64,000 bases of DNA, taken from the NCBI GenBank assembly GCA_903831255.1, contig CAIKWZ010000001.1, positions 1 to 64,000 of the forward strand. The letters run 5' to 3'. The notes beneath the pieces are model-generated. The model worked only from the letters and a program-made list of their open reading frames with translations, did not search any database and was not told the origin of the DNA. The translations under genes were made by a program, and so were the position numbers. Every line of letters starts with the position of its first letter. Within the stretch, counting starts at the first letter, position 1. The stretch comes from an uncultured Alphaproteobacteria bacterium (GTDB lineage: Bacteria > Pseudomonadota > Alphaproteobacteria > Caulobacterales > Hyphomonadaceae). Positions 41,540 to 51,536 of the stretch are shown here, piece by piece.

Positions 41540-42553
41540 ATGCCCGATACGTCGAGACCCCTTGTCGCCCGGAGCGTTCCCGCCAAGACCCTGTCGCCGC
41601 CAGCCACGGTGAGCCCGGAGCTTCAGGCCTCCATGTCTCAGATGGCGGCGGCCTCCGCCCGTGCCGGGGCGGCCTCCGCCTGGGTTCCGGGAACGCCGGC
41701 GGAGTGGAAGGCGATCATCGCGCATCTCGACAGCCAGGTTCTCGCGACGCTTCCCTTCGTCGCCAGTCTGTTTCCGCACACGATGGTCAGGCGCGAGATC
41801 GCAGGGGTCACAATCCGCGAGATCACGCCGGCCCGTCTTGATCCGGCAAAGGAAAACCTCCTCCTCGTCCACTTTCATGGGGGCGGCTACGCCCTCAACG
41901 GCGGCGAAGCGAGCGCCATAGAGGCGGTGATCGCGGCTCATCATTGCGGACTGCGCGTCATATCGGTCGATTATCGCATGCCGCCCGATCATCCCTTCCC
42001 GGCCGCTGTCGAGGACGCCGTCACGGTGTGGCGTGCGCTGACGGCCGAGCGTCCTTCATCCGCGATGGGCGCATTCGGCACTTCGGCGGGCGGCGGGCTG
42101 ATGCTGGCGATGACCCTCAAGCTCCGCGAGCTTGGCCTTCCGCTTCCTGCCGCCCTCGGAGCCGGCACGCCGTGGACGGATCTCACCGGATCCAGCGACA
42201 GTTATCAGGTCAATGCGGGGGTTGACGGCGTCTTCACCAGCTTTGACGGGTTCGCCGCCGGGATGGCGGCTCTCTACGCAGGAGACGCCCCGCTCAGTCA
42301 TCCCCTGGTCTCCCCTGTCCACGCCGATTTCAAAGGGTTTCCCCCGACCCTCTTCATCACCGGCACACGTGATATCCTGATCAGCGATACGGTGCGAACC
42401 TATCGGTCCATGAAGCGCTCCGGAGTGACGGTTCAGCTGGAGGTTCACGAAGCGATGAGCCATGCCGAGTACATCTACGCTTTCGCGAGCCCGGAGTCGG
42501 CGGAGGCCTTCGGCGACCTGGCGCGCTTCTTCGATGCCCATCTCGCCGGCTGA
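41540..42553 (+). CDS. Alpha/beta hydrolase, hormone-sensitive-lipase type
   Basis: 337 residues. The HSL-family oxyanion motif HFHGGGYALNGG lies near 113-124, the nucleophile GTSAGG near 178-183, the acid Asp in TGTRDILISD and the His in AMSHAEYIYAF. YRMPPDHPFPAAVEDA is also typical. It is a cytoplasmic carboxylesterase of unknown substrate. It is followed after 15 bases by an SDR gene, so they are co-transcribed. The upstream terminator separates it from the previous unit. Confidence 0.9.
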   Translation: MPDTSRPLVARSVPAKTLSPPATVSPELQASMSQMAAASARAGAASAWVPGTPAEWKAIIAHLDSQVLATLPFVASLFPHTMVRREIAGVTIREITPARLDPAKENLLLVHFHGGGYALNGGEASAIEAVIAAHHCGLRVISVDYRMPPDHPFPAAVEDAVTVWRALTAERPSSAMGAFGTSAGGGLMLAMTLKLRELGLPLPAALGAGTPWTDLTGSSDSYQVNAGVDGVFTSFDGFAAGMAALYAGDAPLSHPLVSPVHADFKGFPPTLFITGTRDILISDTVRTYRSMKRSGVTVQLEVHEAMSHAEYIYAFASPESAEAFGDLARFFDAHLAG

Positions 42554-42568
42554 CGCAAGGAACCCGCC

Positions 42569-43417
42569 ATGAGATCTGTTGTCATCACAGGGGTTTCAAC
42601 GGGGATCGGCGAGGCCGCCGCTCGCCGCCTCGCGGGCGAGGGATTTCACGTGTTCGGCTCCGTGCGCCGCATGGCGGATGCCGACAGACTTCGCGGAGAG
42701 CTTGGGGCGGCGTTCACGCCGCTGCTTTTCGACGTCACGGATGAGACCGCCGTGAGGGCGGCCGCCCGGGAGGTTGAGGCCGTCCTTGGATCCGCGACCC
42801 TGTCGGGTCTTGTCAACAATGCCGGCGTCGCTGTCGCCGGCCCGCTGCTTCATCTTCCCGTCGCCGATCTTCGCCGGCAGATGGAGATCAATCTGACCGG
42901 CGTTTTTCTGGTCACTCAGGCGTTCGCTCCCCTCCTGGGCGCCGGACAGGAGCGATCCGGGCCGCCGGGGCGCATCCTCAACATCTCCTCCGTCGCAGGG
43001 CGGACCGGCAATCCCTTTATGGGTCCCTACAGCGCCTCGAAGTTCGCTCTCGAGGGTTACTCCCAGTCCCTTCGCCGAGAGCTGCTGCCTTTCGGCGTCG
43101 ACGTCATCGTGATTGCTCCGGGAGCCGTCCGTACGCCCATCTGGAGCAAGGGCGAGGAGATCGACCTGTCCGCCTATGACTCAACGCCCTACAGAAAACC
43201 CCTTCAGCGCCTGAAGGCCTTTATGTCCGGGGCGGCGGCCAGCGGCCTTCCGGTCGAGCGCCTCGGCGACCTCATCGCCCATGCCCTGACCGTGAGGCGT
43301 CCGCGCCCGCGTTACCGGATCACTCCTGATCCCCTGCAGACATTTGTGACGGAATCGCTTCTGCCAACGCGTCTGCTCGACCGCATCATCGGTCGAGCTA
43401 TCGGCCTTCTGAAGTAA
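42569..43417 (+). CDS. Short-chain dehydrogenase/reductase
   Basis: 282 residues. TGVSTGIGEAAARRL (7-21) binds the dinucleotide, LVNNAGVAVAGP is the NNAG motif, and SSVAGRTGNPFMGPYSASKF holds the catalytic Ser, Tyr and Lys. FGSVRR after beta-2 favours NADP. The C-terminal extension after residue 230 (RPRPRYRITPDPLQTFV) resembles SDRs acting on retinoids, steroids or long-chain alcohols. AAGGAA precedes the ATG. Co-transcribed with the HSL-type hydrolase. Confidence 0.9.
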   Translation: MRSVVITGVSTGIGEAAARRLAGEGFHVFGSVRRMADADRLRGELGAAFTPLLFDVTDETAVRAAAREVEAVLGSATLSGLVNNAGVAVAGPLLHLPVADLRRQMEINLTGVFLVTQAFAPLLGAGQERSGPPGRILNISSVAGRTGNPFMGPYSASKFALEGYSQSLRRELLPFGVDVIVIAPGAVRTPIWSKGEEIDLSAYDSTPYRKPLQRLKAFMSGAAASGLPVERLGDLIAHALTVRRPRPRYRITPDPLQTFVTESLLPTRLLDRIIGRAIGLLK

Positions 43418-43676
43418 GAGCGACGCGAGCCTGCAGACCTCAGTTCGCCAACCCTTCGCCGGCCTAAGTCCGGGGTGTGGCGACACAATGCTTCGTCTCC
43501 CGCGTCAGGCGAAGCTCGTCGCACATTGCCGGCCATCCCACAGGCAGCAGGCCCACCTGGGGCACAAAATAGCGAATTCTTTCAGCTCTCCGGGGGTTTT
43601 TCGACTGCCGCCACTGGAAATCCGATGCGATCCGACAGATGTCTCGTTCAACGCTCTGAAACGCCGGGAGAAACCC

Positions 43677-45845
43677 ATGAATCGTCGTCATGTCATCGTC
43701 GGAGGCGCAGGTCTCTGTCTTCTCGCGGGGTGCGATCCGCGAGCCGAGGGTCCAGCCGACGGCGCAGCAGCTCTGGAAGCCGAGGCCGCCGCCGCGCGCG
43801 CCGTGCTGCCCCAGAGCGCCCCAGCGGCGGCCCTTCTTCAGCCATGGACGGGCCCCTATGGCGGGGTTCCGCCGTGGGACCAGGTAACCCCGGCGGGTCT
43901 TCGTGAAGCGATCGTCGAAGGTATCGACCTTCAGCGCGCGGACATCATGGCCATCGCCAACAATCCCGAAGCGCCCACGTTCGCGAACACGCTGGTCGCT
44001 CTGCAGATGGCGGGCGAGCCCCTCGACCGGGCTCTCGCAATCTACGGCGTCATGACCCAGAATATCGGCTCGGACGAGTATCAGGACGTCGAGACGGAAG
44101 CGGCGCCGCTCCTTTCGGCAGCCTTCGACGAGATCACCTTCAACTCAGCGCTGTTCGACCGTGTGAAGGCTGTGGCCGACGGCGCTGCGAAGGCCGGGCT
44201 GTCCCCCGCCCAGACGCGTCTGACCGAACGACGTCGCGACGACTTCATCCGCAACGGCGCAGCGCTTGATGAGGCGGGAAAGGCCGAGCTGGGTCGTATC
44301 AACACTGCCCTGTCCAGCGCCTTCACCCGGTTCGGACAGAAGGTTGTCACGGATGAGAAAACGCTGACCCACATCCCTGGCGAGGCCGGCGTAAAGGGCC
44401 TTCCGGAGTCGGACCAGGCTGCTGCTGCGGCAGCGGCTAAGGCGGCGGGCCTCAAGGGCTGGGCGATCCCGAATACACGCTCGAGCGTCGACCCGTTCCT
44501 GACCTTCGCAGACGACCGCTCCCTCAGGGAGACCGTGTGGCGGAAGTTCGTCAATCGGGGCGACAATGGCGGGGAGACGGACACCAACGCGGATATCGCT
44601 GAGATTGTTCGACTGCGAACGGAACGCGCGAAGCTCCTCGGGTTCGCCAATCACGCTGAATGGAGAATGCAGGACACGATGGCGGGAACGCCTGCGGCGG
44701 CCATGTCTCTGATGGAACGCGTCTGGGCGCCCGCCAAGGCCCGCGTGACCGAAGAGGTCGCAGACATGAAGGCGATCGCCGGTCACGACATCGAGCCGTG
44801 GGATTATCTCTACTACGCCGAGAAGGTGCGACGGGCGAAATACGATCTCGATGTGAACCAGCTGAAATCGTATTTTGAACTCGGCGCGGTGAAGCGCGGC
44901 GCCTTCTACATGGCCGAGCGTCTTTATGGCTTCGTGTTCACGCCGCTGGCCGAGGGAACGGTTCCGACCTTCAATCCGGACGTCGAGGTGTTTGAGGTCA
45001 CGGACAAGGACAGCGGCCGTCATATCGGGCTTTTCTATTCCGACGATTTCGCGCGGCCGGGAAAAAGCTCCGGCGCCTGGATGACGACCTATCGCTCCCA
45101 CTCGACCTTTGACGGGGCCAAGAACGTTCTCGCCTCGAACAACAACAACTTCGTCAAGGCGGAGGAAGGACGCCCCCTCCTCATTTCTCTCGACGATGCG
45201 GAAACCCTCTTTCACGAGTTCGGGCACGCCCTTCACTATCTCTCCTCAAACGTCACCTATCCCTCGCTGGGAGAGACGCCGCGCGACTTCGTGGAGTATC
45301 CCTCGCAGGTGCATGAGCACTGGGTGCTGAGCCGTCCGATCCTCGATGGGTTCATGAAGCACGTCGAGACGGGTGAGGCGATGCCGCAGGCGCTGGTCGA
45401 TCGCATCGCGGCGTCACAGACCTTCATCCAGGGCTATGCGACGGTCAGCTATCTCTCCTCGGCGCTGGTCGACATGGATCTCCATACGCAGGCGACCCCG
45501 CCAGCGGACATCGACGCCTTCGAGCGCGACAGTCTCGCACGGCTCGGCATGCCGAAGGAGATCGTGATGCGGCACCGCCTGCCGCAGTTCAATCACCTGT
45601 TCACCTCGGACGCCTACTCGGCGGGCTATTACTCCTACCTCTGGTCTGAGGTGATGGACGCCGACACCTGGGCGTATTTCGAGGAATCGGGAGACCCCTT
45701 CAATCCGGAGATCGCCTCCCGCTACAAGGCTCTGATCCTCGCTCCAGGCAACACCACAGACCGAGGCGACGCCTATCGGGAGTTCCGTGGCCGCGACCCG
45801 GATGTCGCCGCTCTGCTGAAGGTGCGCGGATTTCCAGTGACCTGA
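43677..45845 (+). CDS. M3 family metallopeptidase (dipeptidyl carboxypeptidase-like lipoprotein)
   Basis: 722 residues from the ATG at 43677 (GGGAG upstream); the frame opens 189 bases earlier. A lipoprotein signal (GLCLLAGCDP) places it in the periplasm. The zinc motif HEFGHALHYL (about residues 515-524) with the downstream Glu fits thimet/Dcp-type M3 peptidases, and the late motif HRLPQFNHLFTSDAYSAGYY with its SYLWSEVMDAD extension is typical of Dcp. It removes dipeptides from peptide C-termini. Together with the M28-PDZ protein and amidase it suggests peptide feeding. Confidence 0.92.
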   Translation: MNRRHVIVGGAGLCLLAGCDPRAEGPADGAAALEAEAAAARAVLPQSAPAAALLQPWTGPYGGVPPWDQVTPAGLREAIVEGIDLQRADIMAIANNPEAPTFANTLVALQMAGEPLDRALAIYGVMTQNIGSDEYQDVETEAAPLLSAAFDEITFNSALFDRVKAVADGAAKAGLSPAQTRLTERRRDDFIRNGAALDEAGKAELGRINTALSSAFTRFGQKVVTDEKTLTHIPGEAGVKGLPESDQAAAAAAAKAAGLKGWAIPNTRSSVDPFLTFADDRSLRETVWRKFVNRGDNGGETDTNADIAEIVRLRTERAKLLGFANHAEWRMQDTMAGTPAAAMSLMERVWAPAKARVTEEVADMKAIAGHDIEPWDYLYYAEKVRRAKYDLDVNQLKSYFELGAVKRGAFYMAERLYGFVFTPLAEGTVPTFNPDVEVFEVTDKDSGRHIGLFYSDDFARPGKSSGAWMTTYRSHSTFDGAKNVLASNNNNFVKAEEGRPLLISLDDAETLFHEFGHALHYLSSNVTYPSLGETPRDFVEYPSQVHEHWVLSRPILDGFMKHVETGEAMPQALVDRIAASQTFIQGYATVSYLSSALVDMDLHTQATPPADIDAFERDSLARLGMPKEIVMRHRLPQFNHLFTSDAYSAGYYSYLWSEVMDADTWAYFEESGDPFNPEIASRYKALILAPGNTTDRGDAYREFRGRDPDVAALLKVRGFPVT

Positions 45846-45973
45846 AGCCAGGCCCCGGCAATCCGCTCCAGATGCGGCGCCGCCTTCTTGTTCAGAGGGG
45901 ATGTCGCTCTGGCCTCTCCGTGTAGGACACGCCATAGTCGGCGCGTTCATCGCGGATGAGGAGGGGCCACCCC

Positions 45974-46828
45974 ATGCTGAGCTGGGTCATCGGGGACGTC
46001 ACGGTCAAACGTATCGTCGAGATCGAATCTCTCGGCGGAAGCCGGTTCATCCTTCCCCAGGCGACGCCGGAGGCCGTGCGCGCCATCGGATGGCTGGCGC
46101 CGCAATTCGCCGATGAGGCGGGGAAGCTCAAAATGAGCATCCACGCCCTCCTGATCGAGGCGCCAGGACGACGGATCATCGTGGATACCTGTATCGGCAA
46201 CGACAAGGTACGCGACGTACCTGCGTGGAGCGGCCTCAAGACGGGTTTCCTCGAGGATCTCGCTCGCGCCGGCGCTCCGCGGGAGACTGTCGACAAGGTG
46301 CTCTGCACCCATCTGCATGTCGATCATGTGGGGTGGAACACGATGAAGGTCGACGGCTGCTGGATCCCCACCTTTCCCAACGCCCGCTACCTGATCGCAC
46401 GGAGCGAGTTTGAGCACTGGCAGACCACGGAACGCGATGCGGACCCTGAGAGAACGCCGTTTCACGACAGCGTGCGGCCCGTCTTCGAGGCCGGCCTCGT
46501 CGACCTCGTCCCGCTTGATCATGTCATCTGCCCGGAAGTGTCCCTCGAGCCCACGCTGGGGCATACGCCCGGACATGTCTCCGTACGTATCCGATCGAAG
46601 GGAGAAGAAGCCCTGATCACGGGCGATTTCACCCATCACCCCTGCCAGCTGGCGCATCCTGAATGGGCTTCAAGCTTCGATTTCGACGCTGCAGCCTCCA
46701 CCCAGACGCGCCTTCGCGTCTATCAGGAGATGGCTGCGTCCGGCGCTCTCATGATCGGAACGCATTTCGCCCCGCCGACCGCAGGACGCGTCGTGCGCCG
46801 GGACGGGGCGTGGATGCTGGAGACGTAA
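45974..46828 (+). CDS. Metallo-beta-lactamase-fold hydrolase
   Basis: 284 residues from the ATG at 45974; an ATG at 45956 lies within the ribosome site GAGGAGGGG itself and is less likely. The metal motif THLHVDHVGWN (HxHxDH), the second His in LGHTPGHVSV, Asp in ITGDFTHHPCQL and His in GTHFAPP build a two-metal site. The sequence style is that of the lactonase-like branch. The substrate is unknown. Convergent with the sugar-transporter gene. Confidence 0.88.
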   Translation: MLSWVIGDVTVKRIVEIESLGGSRFILPQATPEAVRAIGWLAPQFADEAGKLKMSIHALLIEAPGRRIIVDTCIGNDKVRDVPAWSGLKTGFLEDLARAGAPRETVDKVLCTHLHVDHVGWNTMKVDGCWIPTFPNARYLIARSEFEHWQTTERDADPERTPFHDSVRPVFEAGLVDLVPLDHVICPEVSLEPTLGHTPGHVSVRIRSKGEEALITGDFTHHPCQLAHPEWASSFDFDAAASTQTRLRVYQEMAASGALMIGTHFAPPTAGRVVRRDGAWMLET

Positions 46829-46863
46829 GCGCGACCTCGTCGTCCAGCATCACTCCGTCCTGA

Positions 46864-48150
46864 TCAGGCCGGGCGCCTCGCATAGAGCCCGAAGCCCGCG
46901 ATGATGAGATAGCACACGGCCGGAAGGGCCATGGCGACGGCGAGACTGCCAGATGCGTCCGCGATCATTCCGGTCAGGAGCGGGATAACCGCTCCCCCGA
47001 AGATCGCGACGTTGATAATGCCCGACCCGTCGGCAGCCCTGGGGCCGAGCTTCTCGCAGGCCAGAGCAAAGATGGTCGGGAACATGATGGAGTTCATGAG
47101 ACCGATCGCAAGGAGGCTGTAGCCGGAGACCTCTCCCACACTCTGCGTGGACAGGACGATCAGCGCGATCGCACCGGCGGCGGTGAAGGCCAGTACGATC
47201 CCCGGGCTGATCAGCCTCAGAATCAGCGATCCGATGAAGCGACCGATCATGGCGCCGCCCCAATAGACGCCGATGAGCTTGCCGGCGTCCTGCTCGCCAA
47301 GACCCATCACATGGGCCTGCATGAGATAGTTCACAATCAGCGATCCGATCGCCACTTCAGCGCCGACATAGAGAAAGATGCAGAGCGCGCCGAGACCGAA
47401 GCGGGGACGAGCCAGAAGATCGAGGCCCGCAAGACCGCCGCTCGCCTCGTGGGTCTCGCCCTTCAGTCGATTGCGGAACATCCAGACCACGAGCGCGACC
47501 ACCAGAAGGGCTGCGGCGAGGCCTGCATATCCGTTGACGATCGCCCGGCTCTCTTCCGTGCGATAGGCCTGAAGCTCGGCGCCTGAGAGCTGATCAGCAC
47601 TCACATTGGCGATACTTCCCAAAATAAGTATGGCGCCGAAAATCGGAAAAATGGTGGTGCCCAGCGAGTTGAACGCCTGAGCGAAGGTCAGCCGCGAATG
47701 CGATGTCTTAGCCGGTCCGAGAAGCGAAATGAGAGGGTTCGAGACCACCTGAACGATCACCACGCCCGAGGCGAGGACGAACAGAGCCAGGAGAAAAAGG
47801 GCGTAGGTCGCGCTGGCCGCCGCCGGGATAAACATCAGACAGCCCAGCATCATCGCCGAGAGCCCGGCGACTGCCCCACGCATATAGCCTATGCGCTTGA
47901 CGAGGCGCGCGCCGGGGATCCCGATCACCAGATAGGCGGTGAAGAAGCAGAACTGCACCAGCATGGCCTGGGTGTAGTTCAGGGTGAACAGCTCCTTGAG
48001 CTTGGGGATGATGACGTCGTTCAGCGACGTGATCCCTCCGAAGATGAAGAAGAGGACCATGACAAAGATACGAAGCTCAGGCGCATCGATATGCCCCGGA
48101 GATGATCCGCCTTCAGGGCTGGTCGCGGCGGGTTCAGGGGCAAGCGCCAT
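46864..48150 (-). CDS. FucP-type sugar:H+ symporter (MFS)
   Basis: 428 residues from the ATG at 48150; AGGAG sits directly before an ATG at 48156, so the second ATG six bases on has the right spacing. FFIFGGITSLNDVIIPKLKE, FFTAYLVIGIPGARLVKRIG, VVSNPLISLLGP and FNSLGTTIFPIFGA are the FucP/GluP pattern. It should carry glucose or a short beta-glucoside across the inner membrane. It is the last gene of the glucan operon, starting 23 bases after the GH3 stop. Confidence 0.92.
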   Translation of the reverse strand: MALAPEPAATSPEGGSSPGHIDAPELRIFVMVLFFIFGGITSLNDVIIPKLKELFTLNYTQAMLVQFCFFTAYLVIGIPGARLVKRIGYMRGAVAGLSAMMLGCLMFIPAAASATYALFLLALFVLASGVVIVQVVSNPLISLLGPAKTSHSRLTFAQAFNSLGTTIFPIFGAILILGSIANVSADQLSGAELQAYRTEESRAIVNGYAGLAAALLVVALVVWMFRNRLKGETHEASGGLAGLDLLARPRFGLGALCIFLYVGAEVAIGSLIVNYLMQAHVMGLGEQDAGKLIGVYWGGAMIGRFIGSLILRLISPGIVLAFTAAGAIALIVLSTQSVGEVSGYSLLAIGLMNSIMFPTIFALACEKLGPRAADGSGIINVAIFGGAVIPLLTGMIADASGSLAVAMALPAVCYLIIAGFGLYARRPA

Positions 48151-48173
48151 CTTCATCTCCTGGCGTGAGCGTC

Positions 48174-50594
48174 TCAGAAAGGACCGACGCATCCCTCGGC
48201 CGGATCACCCGGGACGAGACTGATGCGCTCGACATCGAAGCTGAAAGCGGCGTCCGCTTCAAGTGTCACGCCGCGCGCACCCGCTCCCACACAGGTCACA
48301 GGGATATGCAGATTGCGCCAATCCTTGCCCGCCGCGAGCTCGAAGCTCGAGGTCAGATCGACCTTCGAAGCGCCCGCTGGCGCGACGGCAGAGAGGGTCA
48401 GGCGAGCCGATGGACGCTGGGGAACCCGCACCCGGAGCACGAGCGTCGCATCCTCAGGAAGGGAGGCTTCACCCCACTCAAGGCGCAGGCGAGCCGGACC
48501 GCTCCAGACAAGACGACGGGCATCCTCCTGAGCGGCCAGATCGAACGCCTTCAGCGACAGCCCGCCGTTGGGGCTCGCCCCCTGGAGGTTAGCCAGTCGC
48601 GACGGCCCGCCGGCATCCTCGGCCGACGCATTGACGGACGGATCCAGTCCACGCTCAAAGATGCGGCGCTGCGAGGCGGATCCCGCATCGAGCAGAGAAC
48701 AGGCAGTGTCAAACTCTGCTGCCCCCGGAGGCGCAGCGTAGGACCCGCCCGCTCCCAAGGGAAAGAGAGCTTCGCTGCGCGCCGTGCAGTCCTTCGGCCA
48801 CGCGAAGGACAGTCGACCTGAAAAATCGTATCGGGGCTTTTTGTCCTGGGTTGCGACCAGCACATCGGCGACACCCGTCCCTTCGCTGCCCGGCAGCCAG
48901 GCGGCTACAAACGCATCGGCGAGGGCGAGCTCTCGATTGCTCCAGAGCGGACGACCCGACACAAGGACGGCAACGGTCGGAATTCCTTCAGCCTTGAACC
49001 GTCGGAGCAGACGAAGACCGGCCTCATCTCTCAGGACGTGGTCGTCACGATCGCCGACGAACTCGGCATAGGCTTCTTCTCCGAACACGACGATCGCAAG
49101 ATCGGGACGTTCCTGATAGCTCCCATCCACAGACAGGCGAGCCGTTCCGCCGCTCTCGGACAGAACCCTGGAAAAACCCTGAAAGATTGAGGTCGACCCG
49201 CGGAAATCCGCATTGGCGAGGGTCCCGCCCCCCTGCCACGTAATGGACCAGCCTCCGGTCTGCCGGGGCACGTCATCCGCCGCCGGACCGGCCACCAGGA
49301 CCTTCGCTGAGGCCGATATCGGCAGCACGCCATTATTCTTGAGGAGCACAAGCGATTTGCGGACCGCCTCACGAGCCAGCTCCCTGTGCTCGTCAGACCC
49401 CAGACGCTCCCAGTCGCCCGCAAGCTGACGTTCGGAGGGCCGCGGCTTGTCGAACAGGCCGTAAGCCAGCTTCAGACGGAGCACCCGAAGAACCGCCTCG
49501 TCGATCCGGGTCAGGGGAATGCGACCATCCTTCGCCTGAGCTAGAAGGGTCTCGTAGAGCCCCTTCCAATCCTCAGGGACCATGTAGACATCGAGCCCCG
49601 CCATGAGAGAGGCCGGGCAGTCTGCGTTTGTGCACCCCTCAAGCTCTCCATGCCCGTTCCAGTCGCCGACGACCGGTCCCTTGAACCCCAGCTCTCCCCG
49701 GAGAAGTCCGGTCAGATGCTCCTCGCTGGCGTGCATCTTTTGACCATTCACGGAAGAGAACGACGCCATCACGGAGCCCACTCCCGCGGCGAACGCCTGA
49801 CGGTAGGGAGAGACGTGAACGCGCTTCAGTTCTTCCATGTCGCCGACCGCATCGCCCCGATCCTTGCCGCGCGTTCCTCCATCCGCAAAAAAATGCTTGG
49901 CGGTGGCGATAATCCTGGACTGGTCCAGAAAGTCCGGCGATCCGGGAGCGCCCTGCAACCCTTCAATAACGGCGCCTCCCAGCTCCGACACCAGCTCCGG
50001 GTCCGAGGAGAAGCTTTCATATGTCCGGCCCCAGCGGATGTCCGTGGTGACGGCCAGCGTCGGCGCAAAGGTCCAGTCGATCCCCGTCACAGCGACTTCG
50101 GCAGCGGTCGCCTCGCCAATCCGTTTCAGCAGATCAGAATCGCGCGTTGCGCCCAGTCCGATGTTGTGGGGAAAAACGGTGGCCCCGGGAACATTATTGT
50201 GTCCGTGCAGGGCGTCGGTCGCCCAGAGGGCCGGAATGACGATCTGCCCGTCCGACATCGGAGCCGACGAGGCGTCCCAGTAAGCGTCAGCCAGCTTCAG
50301 CCACTCTTCGGCGGACGCCAGATCATTCCCGCCCGGACCGCTGTTGCCGCCGTTGAGGATGACCCCGAACCGGTAGCGTTCCACATCTTCGGGCGTGATG
50401 GTGGAGATATCCGGCATCACGAGCTGGGCGATCTTCCTGTCCAGCGACATGCCGGCGAGAATTTCACGCGCCCGCTTGTCCATCGCGGCGTCAGCTGCGC
50501 CCGCATCACCGCTATTGCCGGTGGGGCTGCAGCTCGTGGCGACCAGCCAGGCGAAAGCAAGAAAAAGGCCTCTCAAGGCAGACGCCGGTGTCAT
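48174..50594 (-). CDS. GH3 beta-glucosidase / glucan glucohydrolase (lipoprotein)
   Basis: 806 residues. A signal ends at a Cys (VATSC), probably lipidated. The catalytic nucleophile is Asp in GFKGPVVGDWNGHGELEGC (about residue 300). ATAKHFFADGGTRGKDRG and the C-terminal alpha/beta domain (LVLLKNNGVLPISASAKVLV) are GH3. A further domain after about residue 650 (RRLVWSGPARLRLEWGEASL) resembles the C-terminal domain of the marine ExoP glucan exohydrolase. It removes glucose from beta-glucan oligosaccharides. Its start overlaps the GH16 stop by 4 bases (ATGA). Confidence 0.93.
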   Translation of the reverse strand: MTPASALRGLFLAFAWLVATSCSPTGNSGDAGAADAAMDKRAREILAGMSLDRKIAQLVMPDISTITPEDVERYRFGVILNGGNSGPGGNDLASAEEWLKLADAYWDASSAPMSDGQIVIPALWATDALHGHNNVPGATVFPHNIGLGATRDSDLLKRIGEATAAEVAVTGIDWTFAPTLAVTTDIRWGRTYESFSSDPELVSELGGAVIEGLQGAPGSPDFLDQSRIIATAKHFFADGGTRGKDRGDAVGDMEELKRVHVSPYRQAFAAGVGSVMASFSSVNGQKMHASEEHLTGLLRGELGFKGPVVGDWNGHGELEGCTNADCPASLMAGLDVYMVPEDWKGLYETLLAQAKDGRIPLTRIDEAVLRVLRLKLAYGLFDKPRPSERQLAGDWERLGSDEHRELAREAVRKSLVLLKNNGVLPISASAKVLVAGPAADDVPRQTGGWSITWQGGGTLANADFRGSTSIFQGFSRVLSESGGTARLSVDGSYQERPDLAIVVFGEEAYAEFVGDRDDHVLRDEAGLRLLRRFKAEGIPTVAVLVSGRPLWSNRELALADAFVAAWLPGSEGTGVADVLVATQDKKPRYDFSGRLSFAWPKDCTARSEALFPLGAGGSYAAPPGAAEFDTACSLLDAGSASQRRIFERGLDPSVNASAEDAGGPSRLANLQGASPNGGLSLKAFDLAAQEDARRLVWSGPARLRLEWGEASLPEDATLVLRVRVPQRPSARLTLSAVAPAGASKVDLTSSFELAAGKDWRNLHIPVTCVGAGARGVTLEADAAFSFDVERISLVPGDPAEGCVGPF

Positions 50595-51457
50595 CGTTTA
50601 TCCTTTGGATCTGGACGCTGGTAGACGCGGACGTAGTCGACCTCCATTCGTGCCGGGAAGGCTTCCTCCTCAATGCCTCGCTGTCCGCCCCAGACACCAC
50701 CCACGGCGACATTAAGAAGAATGTGCATCGGCTGATCGAAGGGCCATCTCGCCCTGTCCTTGCGGACCTTTTTGAACAGGAAACGCGGCTCGTCGTCGAC
50801 GGCCATCGCGATGTGATCGGGGGTCCAGAGCAGCTGATAGCGATGCATCTCGTCACACGCCCCGTCGATCTTGAAAATCGAAGTCTTCTGGCTGCCCTTC
50901 GAGAAGTTGAAGGTTCGTGTGTGGATCGTCTGATTGATCTCTTCTGGCGCAAAACCGACATGCTCCATGATGTCGATCTCTCCTCCCTCCGGCCAGACGA
51001 CGTTGGGATCCTCCGGGAGCATCCAGATCGCCGGCCAGGACCCGACCACGCACGGCACGCGCGCGCGGATTTCGAAGAACCCGTAGGTCCAGCTGGCCTT
51101 GCCTTGAGTGAACAGACGGGCGGAGGTGAATTTCTGTCCGCCATAGTCCGGAACGCTTTCGGACGAGAGCGTCTCGGCACGCGCCTCGATCACCAGAACG
51201 CCGTTCTCGATGCGGGAGTTCTCAAGCCGGCCTTTTGAGTAATACTGACGCTCCTGATTGTACCAACCAATCGGGTTGCGATGGATATCGTAGGCCCATC
51301 GTGCCGGATCCGGCAGGCCATCAACGTCGAATTCATCAGAAAAGACGAGCTCATAGCCCGGCGGCGGACGATGAGGGACCGACTGAGGTTCGGCGACAGC
51401 CAGTCCCGATGCTGAGCACAAAACCGCCCAAAGGGCCGCAATGCGTGTCGCTCCCAT
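50591..51457 (-). CDS. GH16 endo-beta-1,3-glucanase (laminarinase-like)
   Basis: 288 residues from the ATG at 51457, with GGAGGG upstream; the frame opens at 51511. A signal peptide (LCSASGLAVA) exports it. The catalytic motif GGEIDIMEHVG carries the ExDxxE set with the beta-bulge Met typical of laminarinases and lichenases. PCVVGSWPAIWMLPEDP, RYQLLWTPDHIAMAVDDEP and ILLNVAVGGVWGG are family motifs. It cuts beta-1,3 or mixed-linkage glucan outside the inner membrane. Translationally coupled to the GH3 gene. Confidence 0.93.
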   Translation of the reverse strand: MGATRIAALWAVLCSASGLAVAEPQSVPHRPPPGYELVFSDEFDVDGLPDPARWAYDIHRNPIGWYNQERQYYSKGRLENSRIENGVLVIEARAETLSSESVPDYGGQKFTSARLFTQGKASWTYGFFEIRARVPCVVGSWPAIWMLPEDPNVVWPEGGEIDIMEHVGFAPEEINQTIHTRTFNFSKGSQKTSIFKIDGACDEMHRYQLLWTPDHIAMAVDDEPRFLFKKVRKDRARWPFDQPMHILLNVAVGGVWGGQRGIEEEAFPARMEVDYVRVYQRPDPKDKR

Positions 51458-51536
51458 AGTCCGATGCCCTCCAACTGCGGATGTTCGAAGATTCTGAGCG
51501 ACGGCCTGCATGCGCAGACCGTCGCCCGGAATGTGA

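Noticed and set aside
50624-50649. Long plus-strand frames within the GH3 gene (49650-50624)
   Set aside because: Antisense shadow of GH3 codons; the GH3 frame has all catalytic motifs.
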